A stretch of 64,000 nucleotides of DNA. It comes from Darksidea phi (Eukaryota > Ascomycota > Dothideomycetes > Pleosporales > Lentitheciaceae). Under the pieces are notes generated by a model. The model was not told the origin of the DNA and did not search any database. It saw nothing but the letters and a program-made list of their open reading frames with translations. The stretch spans positions 1 through 64,000 of the forward strand of contig JASJFT010000065.1 in NCBI GenBank assembly GCA_030770425.1. The letters run 5' to 3'. Shown here in pieces: positions 21,925-33,527 of the stretch (position 1 is its first letter; each line of letters starts with the position of its first letter). A program made the translations under genes and the position numbers.

Positions 21925-24900
21925 CTATCGCACAAGTTCCGCAGCGACACCCACGACGTAGCAAGTCGCCGCCGCAACAATAGCAGTCTTCATCACACCC
22001 CCCGAGCCAATTCTCTGCTTCTCTTTTCCACCGTTCCTACTCTCCCACCTCTTGCTTCTCTCTGTGGCTTGTTGAATGCTACGTCCATGATACTCTTCTG
22101 CTGCCCTCCTCCTCTCCTCAAAATCCCCCTGCAGATCCAGCCCATCACCTACATACCCCGTCGGACTCAAACTTGCCATTCCGTCAATTGGATTGATACC
22201 CTTCCAGCCCTCACTCTCGTCTTTTTCTGTTGCTACCTCTGTGTCAGCGGGGGCGGTCGCGGAAGCAGGGATCCGAATAGTTTCAATGCCCGCATGGGTG
22301 GTAGAGCGGACGACCATCATGTCTGGCTTTGCGGCGACAACTTCGAAATTGACGGGGAGATGTGGAACATATTTCGAAGGATGAGTTAAAATAGTGAGTG
22401 CTTCGTGCAGAGGTATTGGCTGGTCTTTGACCTGTGACGGTGTAGAAGGAGCCGTCGACGAGGTGATGATTAATTCATCAGATTGCGCGTTGTACGTGTA
22501 GATGGTGTACTTGGGCTCCATAATAGTGCAGTCAAATTCTGGCCCTGATTGCCCATCAGGATGTGAATTCTTGACTTCCTTCACCAACTGCTTGTCGGTA
22601 TTGGATGTTGGTGTGCATTCATTTGGAGAGTCGGCTGTTTGTATTTCGGATGTAGTGACGGTAGGCGAAACCTCGTCTTCCTTCAACGGCTGCGTAGCCG
22701 TTGTAGAGGGGGCAGCAGAATCGTCCGAAGCCATGATGGTCGAATGCTCGAACGTAGTGATAGTTGGTGAAACCTCGTCTTCTTTCAACATTTGAATTCT
22801 GGGTGGCATGGTGCTCTCCTTAACCACTTCAGTGTCCTTCGGAGCGGCTTCTACCGACAGGTCCACATCCTGTACCACTTTACTGCTCTCCACTGGTGCC
22901 TCTTCAGCCCTTGCAACTTGTCTATGTTCTACCGTAATTGGCCCATATACATCCTCATAGGCCTTCTTCACCTCTTTTACCAACTCCTTATCCGCTTTCT
23001 CCTTCGCTACCGTCCCCGTATTCGTCTCATCAGCTTCTAAATCCTTGCCTAAGCTCTCAAGCTGTAGTCCGAAGGGTCTGAACAAGCTGTGTGCCAGCGG
23101 ATTCGGTTCCTCAAAAGACTTGCGAGTAACAGGTTTGGGAGCACGTGAGTAGCCGTCGTCAGAAAGACCCTGCATAGCAGCCTTCTGGGCGCTGACTTCT
23201 TCCTCGAGCTTCGCGTCGACTGCAGCATTTCGCAGACACTGTTTGACTTCGCTCTCTTTCTCTGGTGTGGGCTGGTGGGCGCTTGAGGTATCGATGTTGA
23301 TAGCTTCGCTGCTGGTGTGCTTCTCTGGAGCCTGTTCTTCCGCTTTAGCACTGATACCGTAGGCTTGCATAGCCCTCTCAACAAGCCGGCTGAGTGCAAC
23401 CTGCGTATCATGAAGTGCAAGAACATGTTTCACTAAATCTCTGCCTCGCTGATCAACTCCGACTATACCCAATTCCTCGAAACGTGTTTGCAGACCAAAA
23501 ATCATCATACGAGTCAGCTTCGCATACTTTTGGAGAATATCGGCCCCGAGCCTCAATCGTCGCTTCAGCACATCAGAAGGCTCAGCCTTATTACTTATGC
23601 TGTCAATAGACTCGCACGCCTTTTTGTACTTTTCATCTTTGTCTACGAGTGCTTGCCGCAGTCTTCGTACTCTGTCGCGACTTGTCGTGCTAGCAGTGGG
23701 ATTATATATTCCATCCGCCATCCCAATAGCCAGTATGGTGTGTTCGTCTACGCTTAGCTGGTTCAGTAGCGGTTTTGAAGCTGGAATGTCAGTGGCGAGG
23801 TTCTCTCTGACCTGCAACATCGCCTGACGACCTGTCCGAATTCCTTTGAGAATACCTTTGGAAAAAAGATCTTCTGAAGCGCCATTCTTTTGTTTCTGCT
23901 CCGCCAGCACTTGGACTGGATCTTGCCAAAAGTGCTTGTCGAAGACATTGCCGCCTGTGTGAAGCCATTGCGACATGAAGTCGAGACTTGTTTCCAAAAC
24001 GGAACCTGATTTAGGCGATATAGAATCTGCCTCCCGAATTTGGTGAACCTCTTTCGTTTTCTCGTCTTCTCTTGCCGGGACTTCCACTGGAGTAGGGTTG
24101 CCTTGCTTTGCTTCTACCTTCTTCTGCGACTCCAGCAACTCTCGTTCTTTTCGACGCACATGCTGATCGTTCACGATTTTTGACTCAAGAATTGGATGAA
24201 GCTGGCAATCTTCCTTATGCACAGCCTCGAAATCTTTCTCAAGCTTCTGCCGTAAAGCGCGCTTGTCCTCCTGATTTTCATTCATACGACCCATGGATGC
24301 CCGGATCTCACTTGCGTTGAGGAAATCAAGATCATCCTTCGGAAGTTGGTCGAGGATTTCTGTCGTGGATTTACGAGGGCTGGGAGGCGTGCCAGAACTG
24401 GGAAACTTTCTGAGCACTTGTTCAGTGGACATGTCTGGTTTTATAAGCCACCCTTCATCCGCCTTGTGCTTGACTCGTGGTTCATTCGATGACAAATCAT
24501 TGGTCCAAATTTCCTCGTCTTTAGATGATGCAATTGTGGCAGATCTCATTTGATCTTCTTGCTCTCCAGGCAGGTGTCGTGACAAATTGGCTGTCTCTAC
24601 CCAGGCTTCCGCTCTGTGCCCTTTCTCCAAGAAGGAACTTTCTAGGCGTGTGCCAGGAGCTCCGTGAGGGAGCAGCCACATGGTAGAGTCCTCTTCAGGA
24701 ATATCAATCTTCTCAACATCGCCCGGAGTAGCTTGCGAAGCTTTGGGAACGCTTGGTATAGAATTCTCCTCTTGCTTCGATGGGAGCTCGTGGGTTTCTT
24801 CTTCTTTTGCAACATCCGACTCTGCAGGATGTTCCTTCCTCGCTGTGATGTCTATAATTGGCATATCGGTTTGACTTCTTGGCCTTGGCATGGTATCTAG

Positions 24901-25971
24901 AAGTTCGGGCGATGATAATCTTTCTAGGGAGGTCTGCCGCCAAGTAACATCAGCTCCCTTTTGATTAAGAGAGGACGGAAGAGGCTGGGAGGTATCTGCG
25001 AGGAACTCTTCAATAAATATTGCCTCCCGAGTGGTTGTCTGCTTGCTTGGAGTTTCGCTGTTCTCCAGCCCCGAAATGGCCACTCTTCTCTGCGCCTCTC
25101 CATTTCTCGTAGCGCTGCGATCTTTTGGTATCTCGAGTGTGTCTCCATTCTCAGCCCCTGGTTCATACGACATGTCGCCAGTGCGGTAGATATCCGTAGC
25201 TGAAGCACGGATCTGTTGCTTTGGCATACTTGCTGACTGCTCCATCTCTTGTCCTCCTAAAGCGGTATTGCCTTGCGGTGTAACGCCATTCGGTATCTTA
25301 TCGTCAGTAAACTTAGGCACGGTTTGTTCGCCGGGTCGCCGTGAATCAGAAGGCGAAGAAACACCGGAATTCCAGAGATCCCGTTCAAACTTAGCAGGCT
25401 TGACTGAGGGCTCAGCAAACATAGGTTCACGCTTGTTGAGCGCGCTATCCTCCCTGATATGGACCTTCTTCGGATATGTCTTGTCGTCCAAGGTCTTCGG
25501 GTTCTGAAAAGTGTTCGTGTTATCCTCGTGCTTACCCTGGGAGCTCGCTGCGTATTGTCAGCACCAACCCGGATCTAATCATGTAAAGTATCACTAACCT
25601 TGATTTCCCTTCTCTGTTTCTGGCTCACCCAATCCCATCTCACGAATCATCCACTTCGGAAACGCCTTATGGACCCACTCCCAATTCTTCAAACCTTTGC
25701 CACTCAGCATATCCTCACTAGCGCCGAACAGCGCGTTGTATGGATCTTCCTCCAACCGGCGCTTCCACTTTCGATAGTGTTGGAGTTGCATCCACTGAAG
25801 GTTCGACATCCCTGACGGACGGCCATCATCTCTGTGTTGTGCGGTCTTCGAATTCGACTTGGAGAAGCAACGAGCTCGGAGGACTGCTTCGCGATCATGG
25901 AGAGTCCGCTGGGCGTAGCGGTGGATGGGTGTACGGGCCCAGAGGGAGGGGTCGCGACGCCACCATGCCAT
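21925..25971 (-). CDS. Large protein of unknown function, probably mitochondrial, with C-terminal membrane anchor
   Basis: Two exons (25971-25599, 25547-21925) give 1331 residues. The acceptor at 25548-25549 was chosen because it keeps the phase and gives NQASSQGKHEDN. The N-terminus (MAWWRRDPSLWARTPIHRYAQRTLHDREAVLRAR, in two blocks of 17) is rich in Arg and poor in acids, like a mitochondrial presequence. A Trp/Tyr-rich segment follows (LQWMQLQHYRKWKRRLEEDP and FPKWMIREMGL). Most of the rest is low-complexity Glu/Lys/Ser/Thr-rich sequence, probably disordered, with an imperfect repeat LKEDEVSPT near the C-terminal third. A more ordered region lies around LAIGMADGIYNPTAS to MMIFGLQTRFEELGIV. 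The extreme C-terminus has a hydrophobic stretch (TAIVAAATCYVVGVAAELV) that could be a tail anchor. I do not recognise a named domain. It diverges from the rhodanese gene. Confidence 0.75.
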
Positions 25972-27013
25972 GGTTATGACTGGTGAATGAACGAGGGCGT
26001 GGATTGAGGGTTAGGGTGCTCGAAGAGGGATGTGTGGGGTACGGTTCGTCGCGGGAGGCTGAACGAAGGCAGCCTGGATCAGCAATAGAGGAAAGCCAGA
26101 ACAGCGAGGCGATGGGTTCGAGCAGCGGATAGAATCATCTGTCAAGTATCGTGCCCTCTGAAGGTTGATATGCCCGAAGTGCTTGGCCTAAGGTAATCGT
26201 TACTATCGAGCATGCGTCAACACCGCATCCAGCGGGAAAATAAGGTAAAACATGGACTGATGTCTACCGCAAACGAAAGCCCCAATCGACGCCCGACCAG
26301 GAGACAACGACGACCACAAGAATGCCACAAGAGAAGAGTGTAAGATGCGAGGTTGCAGCTCCCATGGTGCCGCCTCGTATCCCCGCCTAATTCCGGATCC
26401 ACCTATCATCATGTCGCGGGGTACGTGGACACAAAGCCACCTGATCACGCATTCCACGCCTTGTCCGTTGGTGCGAAAATAAACACGTCAAGATGATTAT
26501 ATCCATATCCATAGGTCCATCTTCGATTCGCGACTGTACGCCTTGATATTCTTGGAGCTGCTGCTTCGCGTGTTCCCCGCATTCGTAGCAAGGCGCTAAG
26601 GAACGCGTCCGTGATCGATAGAATGAAAGAGCGCAACACGCGTAGTCTTCTACTATCCAAGAATGCATTAACCGCAACATTCATAGATTTTTTTTCCACC
26701 TGCATTTACAATATCAAGACTTGGACACTAGGCTCCCCAATAGGTTTCCCACGTGATATCGCGCCATCGCCGCTACTTCCCCGCCGTAGACATCGCTTCA
26801 CCTTCAGTTCGACGATTCACAAATCCTCTGAAACAACATCAAAGACTAGATTTACTGGTCTAATTTACCCTTCTATTTCATTCAGTGGTTATAAATCCCC
26901 ACAAATACCAAAGATCCTCGATCAAGGCCCCCCATTGCATGGACGCCTGTCTTCTCTACACCCACCAAGCCACTCCAAAACCCCGCTACTCCACCCATCC
27001 AACTCACTCCAAC
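25972..27013. other. Divergent promoter region
   Basis: About 1 kb between two divergent genes. No coding sequence was supported. A TATA-like TTATAAAT lies at 26889-26896, about 118 nt before the rhodanese start. Confidence 0.5.
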
Positions 27014-27538
27014 ATGTCCGACATAACCCTCGCTAATCTCTCCTACATAACGCGCGAAGACCTCTCAAAAACACTTCTAGAATCCGACTCCGCGCCCGCC
27101 CTCCCCTCCAACCTTGCCATCATCGATGTCCGCGACAGCGACCATATCGGCGGGCACATCCGGGGCAGCACGTGGGTTCCCAGCAACGAGCTAGATTATA
27201 GGACTGCGGAGCTGGTGAGGACGCTGAAAGATAAGGAGGTCGTGGTGTTCCATTGCGTGTTGAGTCAACAACGGGGACCTAGCGCGGCGCTGAGGTACCT
27301 GAGGGAGAAGAGGAGGCTGGACCCGGAATCTAAGAGTGAGAGTAAGGGGGAGGTGAAGGAGGGTGGAGAGGAGGCAAAGGGGAAAGGGAACGGTGAGGAT
27401 CCAAAACCGAAAGAGGGACAGAAGAGCCAGAAAGTGCTTGTACTGAAGGGTGGATTCAGCGAGTGGCAGGAGAAGTATGGCCCAGATAAACGACTGACTG
27501 AGGCATGGCAGAAAGACATTTGGGAGTTCGGATATTGA
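27014..27538 (+). CDS. Rhodanese-fold Cdc25-like phosphatase / arsenate reductase
   Basis: Single exon, 174 residues, starting MSDITLANLSYITREDL. The rhodanese fold shows IIDVRDSDHIGGHI and a catalytic loop FHCVLSQQRGPSAA, which is Cys81-X5-Arg87 as in Cdc25 phosphatases and the yeast Ych1/Ibp1 and Arr2 proteins. A second family motif is KGGFSEWQ near the end. Between the active site and this motif sits a charged Lys/Glu/Gly-rich insert of about 38 residues (108-145). Members dephosphorylate phosphotyrosine or reduce arsenate with glutathione; which of these applies here is not visible. It is expected to be cytosolic or nuclear. An upstream in-frame ATG at 26885 overlaps the TATA-like box and was rejected as start. 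Confidence 0.88.
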   Translation: MSDITLANLSYITREDLSKTLLESDSAPALPSNLAIIDVRDSDHIGGHIRGSTWVPSNELDYRTAELVRTLKDKEVVVFHCVLSQQRGPSAALRYLREKRRLDPESKSESKGEVKEGGEEAKGKGNGEDPKPKEGQKSQKVLVLKGGFSEWQEKYGPDKRLTEAWQKDIWEFGY

Positions 27539-27947
27539 GCGAAAAGGATAGGGATACAATAAACCGATGAGTATTAGATACCCTTGCTTAAACGACTTAC
27601 GAATATGACTTGATTGTGTTCCACGCACTTACTGTTTCTATGGACGCACTTTGATGATCGCTGTTGATAAAGTTTCACTTGTGCTCATTGTCGGAAAGCG
27701 TTCTGTACAGCATTTTCCTACTACAGAGTCGACGTTTCTCTTCTTGCTTCATAACAGATTCCCCTCGTTCCTGAGAGTTTTTAGTGCTCCTCTCTGCATC
27801 TTAAGATGGTAATGGGATCCATATATAGGCAATGTACCACGAAAGCTCAGAGAAATCTTGAAAAAGCCACTGGAGAATGATATGGACACGCATGTGGCGT
27901 CTTTTTATTACAGTAGCTGCTATATACAGAGACTTGGTAGATGAGGC
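27539..27947. other. Convergent 3' regions
   Basis: 409 nt between the stops of the rhodanese gene and the complex I gene. Nothing beyond presumed 3' UTRs was seen. Confidence 0.5.
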
Positions 27948-28769
27948 TCACGGCTTCTGAGTAGAAGTGTGCGAGAGCCGTTCGTGGTACGACCATTGGC
28001 CTTCTGGAGCTTGTTCCTCGAGCTGTTCCCAGCTACGATCTCGTTAACGTGGTTTCTCGCGGATAGTCAGCTTCTACTTACATTCTCGCCTTGACCATCT
28101 CATGCGCAAGCTTGTGCTCGCCTTCAGCAACCTGGATGACCTCTTCAATAAGACCGGCGCCAATCCTGTTTTCCAGTTCGGATATACTGCGCTAATAAGC
28201 AATTGCGATACGAGAGGTTCAAATAATACGTACGCCTCGACAGTGTATAGCGGCTCCGGATCGATCTTCACTTTAGAGAATGTCCTTTCCGGATTATAAT
28301 CCTTATCGCCCTTCATCATCTCAACATGCTTCCTCCTCTCTCTTGCCGTGCGAATGCCCTCTGGTAGGAAGCCCGCAGTCTCTCCATCCCACTCAGCCGA
28401 CCTCAACCTAGGATCGATGTCCTGGTGCGCGGGCACTATGACGTTGGTTCCGCCAGAGGTCCGTACGGCCTTGAATGCGCCGGGATCATTCGTCATTTGC
28501 AACTGGACCTTCTCCTGCCATTTGTCCCAACCTGCAGGAATCGACTCCTCGACGACCTTCAGACGGTGACGTGTGAGCGCTTCTGTTGATTGGCGGTACA
28601 CAGACGACTCTGGAATCTCCTTAAGCTTGTCGAGAGTCGCATTGTAGTGGTAGAGGAGGGTGGAGCGCGGCGACGGGTGGGTGAGGAGGCCTGTGAGGCC
28701 GGTCGGGGCGCCGGCCTCGAGGAATTGGCCGGGCTTGACGCTGGCGAAAAGCCTTGCAGCTGCCCTCAT
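27948..28769 (-). CDS. NADH:ubiquinone oxidoreductase (complex I) NDUFA5-like subunit
   Basis: Three exons (28769-28234, 28186-28082, 28032-27948) splice to 241 residues. The N-terminus MRAAARLFASVKPG is a short mitochondrial presequence. The ETC_C1_NDUFA5 region includes TGLTGLLTHPSPRSTLLYHYNATLDKL (two blocks) and IPESSVYRQSTEALT. The fungal C-terminal extension contains DPEPLYTVEAISELENRIGAGLIEEVIQ and ends EGQWSYHERLSHTSTQKP. This corresponds to the fungal 29.9 kDa subunit, an accessory subunit of the peripheral arm of complex I facing the mitochondrial matrix. Intron acceptors at 28187-28188 and 28033-28034 are the only ones that keep the frame. It shares a 302-nt divergent promoter with the PDI gene. 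Confidence 0.9.
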
Positions 28770-29071
28770 GATTGCGGTAGCGGTATTCGGGGCGATGGGG
28801 GTGCAATGGATGGTCGAAGTGATGATAGCGTCGAGTGAAGTCGCGTTGCCAAGACTCGGGGATGAGCCCTGTCACTCCCGCTCTTTTGTCCTGCTGTTCT
28901 TTCGGATCAGCAGCAGCCTCCCGCCCCTCAGACTCCCGCCGATTGCCATCGGACACGCCGCACCACCCTCGATCCGCCTTATACACTCCGAATATCGCAA
29001 GTAGCTGGTTAGGTATATTACCTCTGTAACAGGCGGACTGCCTGCTCGGACAAGCCGCCTGCGACGCCAAT
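28770..29071. promoter_or_regulatory. Bidirectional promoter region (complex I subunit / PDI)
   Basis: Only 302 nt separate two divergent start codons, so both core promoters must lie here. No TATA box is obvious. No coding sequence is supported. Confidence 0.5.
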
Positions 29072-31287
29072 ATGCGCTCCATATTCTATTCTCTCCTGTC
29101 GCTGGCGACGGTCGCCACAACACTAGCAGTAGAAAGGCCCGCGAAAAGGGCGTCGACATCGGACGATGATTGGGAAGACAAGGCGCCCGAAACCACATTC
29201 AATGGCCAGACGGTGCCACCCATGAAAGAGCTGGGAACGGATCTAGAGGAGGCAATCAGCCATGGAAACTGGTACGACGCAAAGCATGATAATGAATCCG
29301 TATGCGCTGACGTTATGCGATCAGGCTGGTCGAGTTCTACTCGCCCTCGTGCCCGCACTGCATGCATTTCAAACCAACATGGCAGACATTATACGAGTTC
29401 TACTACACATCGAAACCGCCCATAAAAACAAAAGACGACAGCGACGATGACGGACAGGATGGACTCAACTCATTCACGCGGTATTACGACTTCAAGTTTG
29501 CCAAGGTGGATTGCATAGCATTCAGAGACGCCTGCGCGGCCCACGAGGTCAACAACTATCCTTCCATAATACAATTCAAAGACGGGAAAGAAATGACAAG
29601 GAAGAAGGGAGTCCAAACCCTTCCAGATCTGAGCGGTTGGGTAGAGGAGGTACTGGAGACGATTCGGCCAGGGTCGCGCGTCCAGGGCGGTCCTAAGTTG
29701 CCCAAGGTGGGCGCGAACTCTGTAGAGACTGGTCCAGCGACTGAAGGCGAAGCAAAGGAGGCGGAAGCAGCAAAAGAATCGCCGACACCGTCAATCAAGA
29801 GTGAACCGACAAAGGTGGCGAAACCCACGCCTGCAAAGCCAACGTCGACCGCGAACCCATCAGGTATCTCAGAATCGCTCACTGCTGAGAGGTTCCAAGA
29901 AGCCGTCATCAACACTCTGGAACCTTGGTTCATCAAATTCTACGCACCATGGTGCCATCATTGCCAGGCCATGGCACCCAACTGGGCGCAGATGGCTCGC
30001 GAAATGCAAGGGAAGCTCAACGTTGGGGAAGTAAACTGCGACGTTCAGAATAAGCTATGCAAAGACAACGGTGTCAAAGGTTACCCAACTGTCCTCCTCT
30101 TCCGCGGCGGTGAGCGCATCGAGTACAACGGCATGCGTGGGCTGGGTGACTTCATTGACTACGCGAACAATGCTGTTGCCGTGAGCTCTGGCGTCACTGA
30201 CGTCGATGCTACCGAGTTCAAGAAGATGGAAGAGACCGAGGAGGTCGTCTTCACCTACTTCTATGACCACGCGACTACCTCCGAAGATTTTCAAGCGCTC
30301 GAGCGACTCACGCTCAGCTTGATCGGCCACGCCAGACTTGTCAAGACCAATGACAAAGAATTGTTTGACCGCTTCAAGATCGCTACATGGCCGCGCTTAA
30401 TGGTCTCCCGCGATGGCAAGCCTTCATACTACAGTCCTATCACACCTAAGGATATGCGCGACCCCCAAAAAATCCTTACTTGGATGAAATCCGTCTGGCT
30501 CCCCATCGTCCCCGAACTCAAATCAGACAACGCGCGCGAGATCATGGACGGCAAACTCGTTGTTCTAGCTATCCTATCTCACGAGCGGTCGGATAGTTTC
30601 ACCAGTGCAAAGCGAGAGCTCAAGAGCGCGGCGCTCGAATGGATCGACAGGGAAGAGCAAATGTACCAGCTTGAGCGCCAGGAACTACGCGATGCGAAGA
30701 ATTTGAGGATTGAGGAGGCGGAGGATAAGGGAGATCAGAGGGCGCTGAGGGCGGCAAAGCAAATCAGGATTAATATGGATGATGCCAATCGGAGACAGGT
30801 GGGCTTTGCATGGGTCGATGGAATTTTCTGGGAGCGCTGGATCAGGACGACATACGGTGTTGACGTGAAAGACGGCGAGAAGGTGATTATCAATGACGAG
30901 GCGGTATGTATCATAAGTTACACTCGTTATGTTCGACTAATTGCATAACAGAACCACCGCTACTGGGACACGACCATCACCGGCGAACCCATCCGTCCCT
31001 CCCGCGCCTCCATTCTCGAAACCGTCTCACAAATCACAAAGAACCCCTCCACCATTCCCTCCAAATCCACTAGCGGCGCCTTCAAAGGCTTTTTCCTCTC
31101 AATCGGAAATTTCGTCAGTGGACATCCTTTCCTATCGCTTGGTATGGCAGTAGGGTTTATAGTCGCTGCGACGCTGTTTGGCAGGAAGAAGATGGGGAGG
31201 AGAAGTTTTGGGAATACCGGCGGGTATTTTCAGGTGGGTGAAAAGGAGGGATTTATGGGAGGGAGGGGATTGGGGAAGAATGATTAG
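29072..31287 (+). CDS. ER protein disulfide isomerase with two thioredoxin domains and C-terminal anchor
   Basis: Three exons (29072-29271, 29325-30903, 30952-31287) give 704 residues. A signal peptide (MRSIFYSLLSLATVATTLA) is followed by a first thioredoxin domain with active site Cys76-Pro-His-Cys79. An Ala/Pro/Lys-rich linker of about 50 residues leads to a second thioredoxin domain with Cys277-His-His-Cys280 in FYAPWCHHC. A thioredoxin-like region without an active site follows, then a charged coiled-coil stretch (EWIDREEQMYQLERQELRD). A single transmembrane helix near residues 665-685 (SLGMAVGFIVAATLFG) is followed by KKMGRR on the cytosolic side. The arrangement resembles the membrane-anchored yeast Eps1 type. 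It should form or rearrange disulfides of secretory proteins in the ER. No classical HDEL retention signal is present, consistent with membrane anchoring. Confidence 0.9.
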
Positions 31288-31682
31288 CTTAAATAACGGG
31301 CGTGGCGGTTGTATGCTGTGTGTGAAGTCTTGTATTATACCTCCGCTTGGCATTGATTTGGGCATATGGATTTGAAATTGGCAAGGCGTTCAGGGCGTTT
31401 CCGCTCTTGGGACGCATTTTCATAGGTTCAGGGAGGTTGTAGGTTATGAAAGTGGACTTTCTCTTGTTGCGATGCGATCGAACAAATGGACATTTATGGA
31501 AATTGATTGCGTGCGTAAAGACACGATTCAAATAATGATTCCCTTACAGGTATACAACAAAACACCGTCCCAGACAAGTGAAGATAAAAGGTAGTCCGCC
31601 AAGCACTCTGACACTACCCAAATGTTGGGGCCCATATGTAAGACCCAGACCCTCCAAACGCCTTTCACACCCCAATGCTAGG
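31288..31682. other. Convergent 3' regions
   Basis: 395 nt between the stops of the PDI and LysM genes. No gene was seen. Confidence 0.5.
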
Positions 31683-33527
31683 TCAATCTGCCTTACTCCC
31701 GCCACTTCCCGTGGCGCCCCTTCCCCGGAGCACGAGGTTTAGATTCGGTCTCGCACTCTGATACTGTTGATTCGTAGGGATACTCATCTCTCCTCTCCCC
31801 GACCTCCCACGATCTTCCTCTCCATCACCAATCTCGAAAGCATCGTCTCTGAGTTCAATTAGATCGCCCAGATCACCGCCGACGGCTCCGAGAACTGGTA
31901 TCGCTGATCTTCTGCCTTGCCCAGGTGTGGATGGCTCGGTAAGAAGTTTGGAAGCCTGGCCGCCTACTTTGCGCATCCAGCCTTCTATCGCGCCACCAAT
32001 TTCCTGTAAGGTAACATCTGGACCGCCAAGTGGTGTGCGCGCACCAGAGCCACCGCCATATTGAGAAGTTGTGCCTGTCTCTGCGTCTAAGAGGCTGGGG
32101 GCCCAGGGTGTGAAGTATTCCTGATCAGGGGGTGGTTCGACATTTGGGAGATATTGGGCAAACAATTTGTTCATCCCGTCTTGCGCTGGACCAGGACTAC
32201 GCACATTTTTACCCATTGTACCGACGCCTCCGGGGCCATGCAACTGGAAACCGGATGTACTACGATGACGGACGTGGACTGCTGATACGGAGGATAGATT
32301 GCTTGATGCACGGGGTCTTGCGATACTTTGTGTAGGGGAATTGGTGTGGGAGTTGGTAGAAGTCGAGGAACGGGGTAAATCGACGGAGGCACGTGGTGTA
32401 GATGCATCTGAGAAGGCGAGAGATTTCCGACGAGCGGGGGGAAAGAATCCAAGCGCTCTTCGCGGCATTCGCCCTATCTGCGTTGGTTCTTTGTCATTGG
32501 AGAGGAGGACCCAGGAGTCGTGCTTCCAGGGTGTTTCGGTGTCGGTTGTGGAATGGGAGGAAGTGGGGACGGAGGTAGTATCGTTTTCATTTGATTGAGA
32601 GGTACTCCAGCCATTTGGTAGAGAGGGTGAGTCTGTGGGGGTGCTCTTCGTGCCATTTCCCCAGTCTCCCATGAGAAGATCCTCCTCTTGGTGTGCGTTC
32701 GGGCCAGCCACGCGCCGCCCCTTGACTCCGCACGCATCGACAGGTATAACTAGCGTCCTCTTCGTCTGCACACTGTCATTCGGCCACATGCGATTCGCCT
32801 TCCTCAGAATCGCCGCCTGACAATTGAACTTGATACTGATCCCCGCGAGCGTATCCTGCGGCCGCACATTATGAATGTAGACCAGCGCATCTCGATCTTC
32901 GTTCTCTCCGGGCGGAGCCGACGAGCTCAGTCTTTCATCCGAATTCCTACGCTTTATGCGGCCAATCGAGTCTGGGACCAAGTGCTCGTTAGCAGTCAGC
33001 AGGTCCTTGCGCTTCATGGCCCGAACCATGCTTTCTCTTTCCTCGTGCGTGCCAGCGCCAACATGCGAGCTCGAAGACGTCGACGGTCCCCATTGTTTGG
33101 GCGGTGCGCTGGTGGAGGTGCGTCGGTGGGTAGCCAGCAGTGGTTTCCGCCGTCGAGTAGATGTAGATGTGTCCTTCGCAGCTGCCTCATTCCCCAGCAC
33201 ATTGGTCGCCAGACCCTGTATAGCCGTCCATGAGCTCCCCCACAATCCCGACAGCGTGCTCGTCGTGTCCTGGCCTGATTTTGAAGCCTGCGCGCTCGCC
33301 GAGCGCATGAACGATGATGTGGGAGTGGAGGTGAGATTGGATCGGGACGGGGTAGCAGTGCGAGCGGGCGATGTGGCTCTAGAGCCATAGGGAGAAGTGC
33401 GTTCACTGCCAGAAGCAGGGTACGGCTCGTCTTCTACAGATATCAGGCGACGCGTGCGCGGGCGCAGTGTCGAGGGTGCAGGCGTCGAGCTGCCTTTAGA
33501 CGAAGGAGAGCCATTGGTGGGGTGCAT
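31683..33527 (-). CDS. Intracellular LysM-domain protein
   Basis: Single exon, 614 residues from the chosen start MHPTNGSPSSKG; the frame stays open upstream to an ATG at 33737, which would add 70 residues including Cys-rich sequence, so the start is uncertain. One LysM domain is clear: VYIHNVRPQDTLAGISIKFN followed by AAILRKANRMW and RTLVIPVDAC. Long Ser/Thr/Pro-rich disordered regions flank it, with many potential phosphorylation sites, and there is a basic RPRTRRLIS motif near the N-terminus. There is no signal peptide, which separates it from the secreted chitin-binding LysM effectors; this intracellular type is conserved in filamentous ascomycetes but its role is unknown. The C-terminal part has an ordered-looking segment, QEIGGAIEGWMRKVGGQASKL in two halves. 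Confidence 0.85.
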   Translation of the reverse strand: MHPTNGSPSSKGSSTPAPSTLRPRTRRLISVEDEPYPASGSERTSPYGSRATSPARTATPSRSNLTSTPTSSFMRSASAQASKSGQDTTSTLSGLWGSSWTAIQGLATNVLGNEAAAKDTSTSTRRRKPLLATHRRTSTSAPPKQWGPSTSSSSHVGAGTHEERESMVRAMKRKDLLTANEHLVPDSIGRIKRRNSDERLSSSAPPGENEDRDALVYIHNVRPQDTLAGISIKFNCQAAILRKANRMWPNDSVQTKRTLVIPVDACGVKGRRVAGPNAHQEEDLLMGDWGNGTKSTPTDSPSLPNGWSTSQSNENDTTSVPTSSHSTTDTETPWKHDSWVLLSNDKEPTQIGRMPRRALGFFPPARRKSLAFSDASTPRASVDLPRSSTSTNSHTNSPTQSIARPRASSNLSSVSAVHVRHRSTSGFQLHGPGGVGTMGKNVRSPGPAQDGMNKLFAQYLPNVEPPPDQEYFTPWAPSLLDAETGTTSQYGGGSGARTPLGGPDVTLQEIGGAIEGWMRKVGGQASKLLTEPSTPGQGRRSAIPVLGAVGGDLGDLIELRDDAFEIGDGEEDRGRSGRGEMSIPTNQQYQSARPNLNLVLRGRGATGSGGSKAD

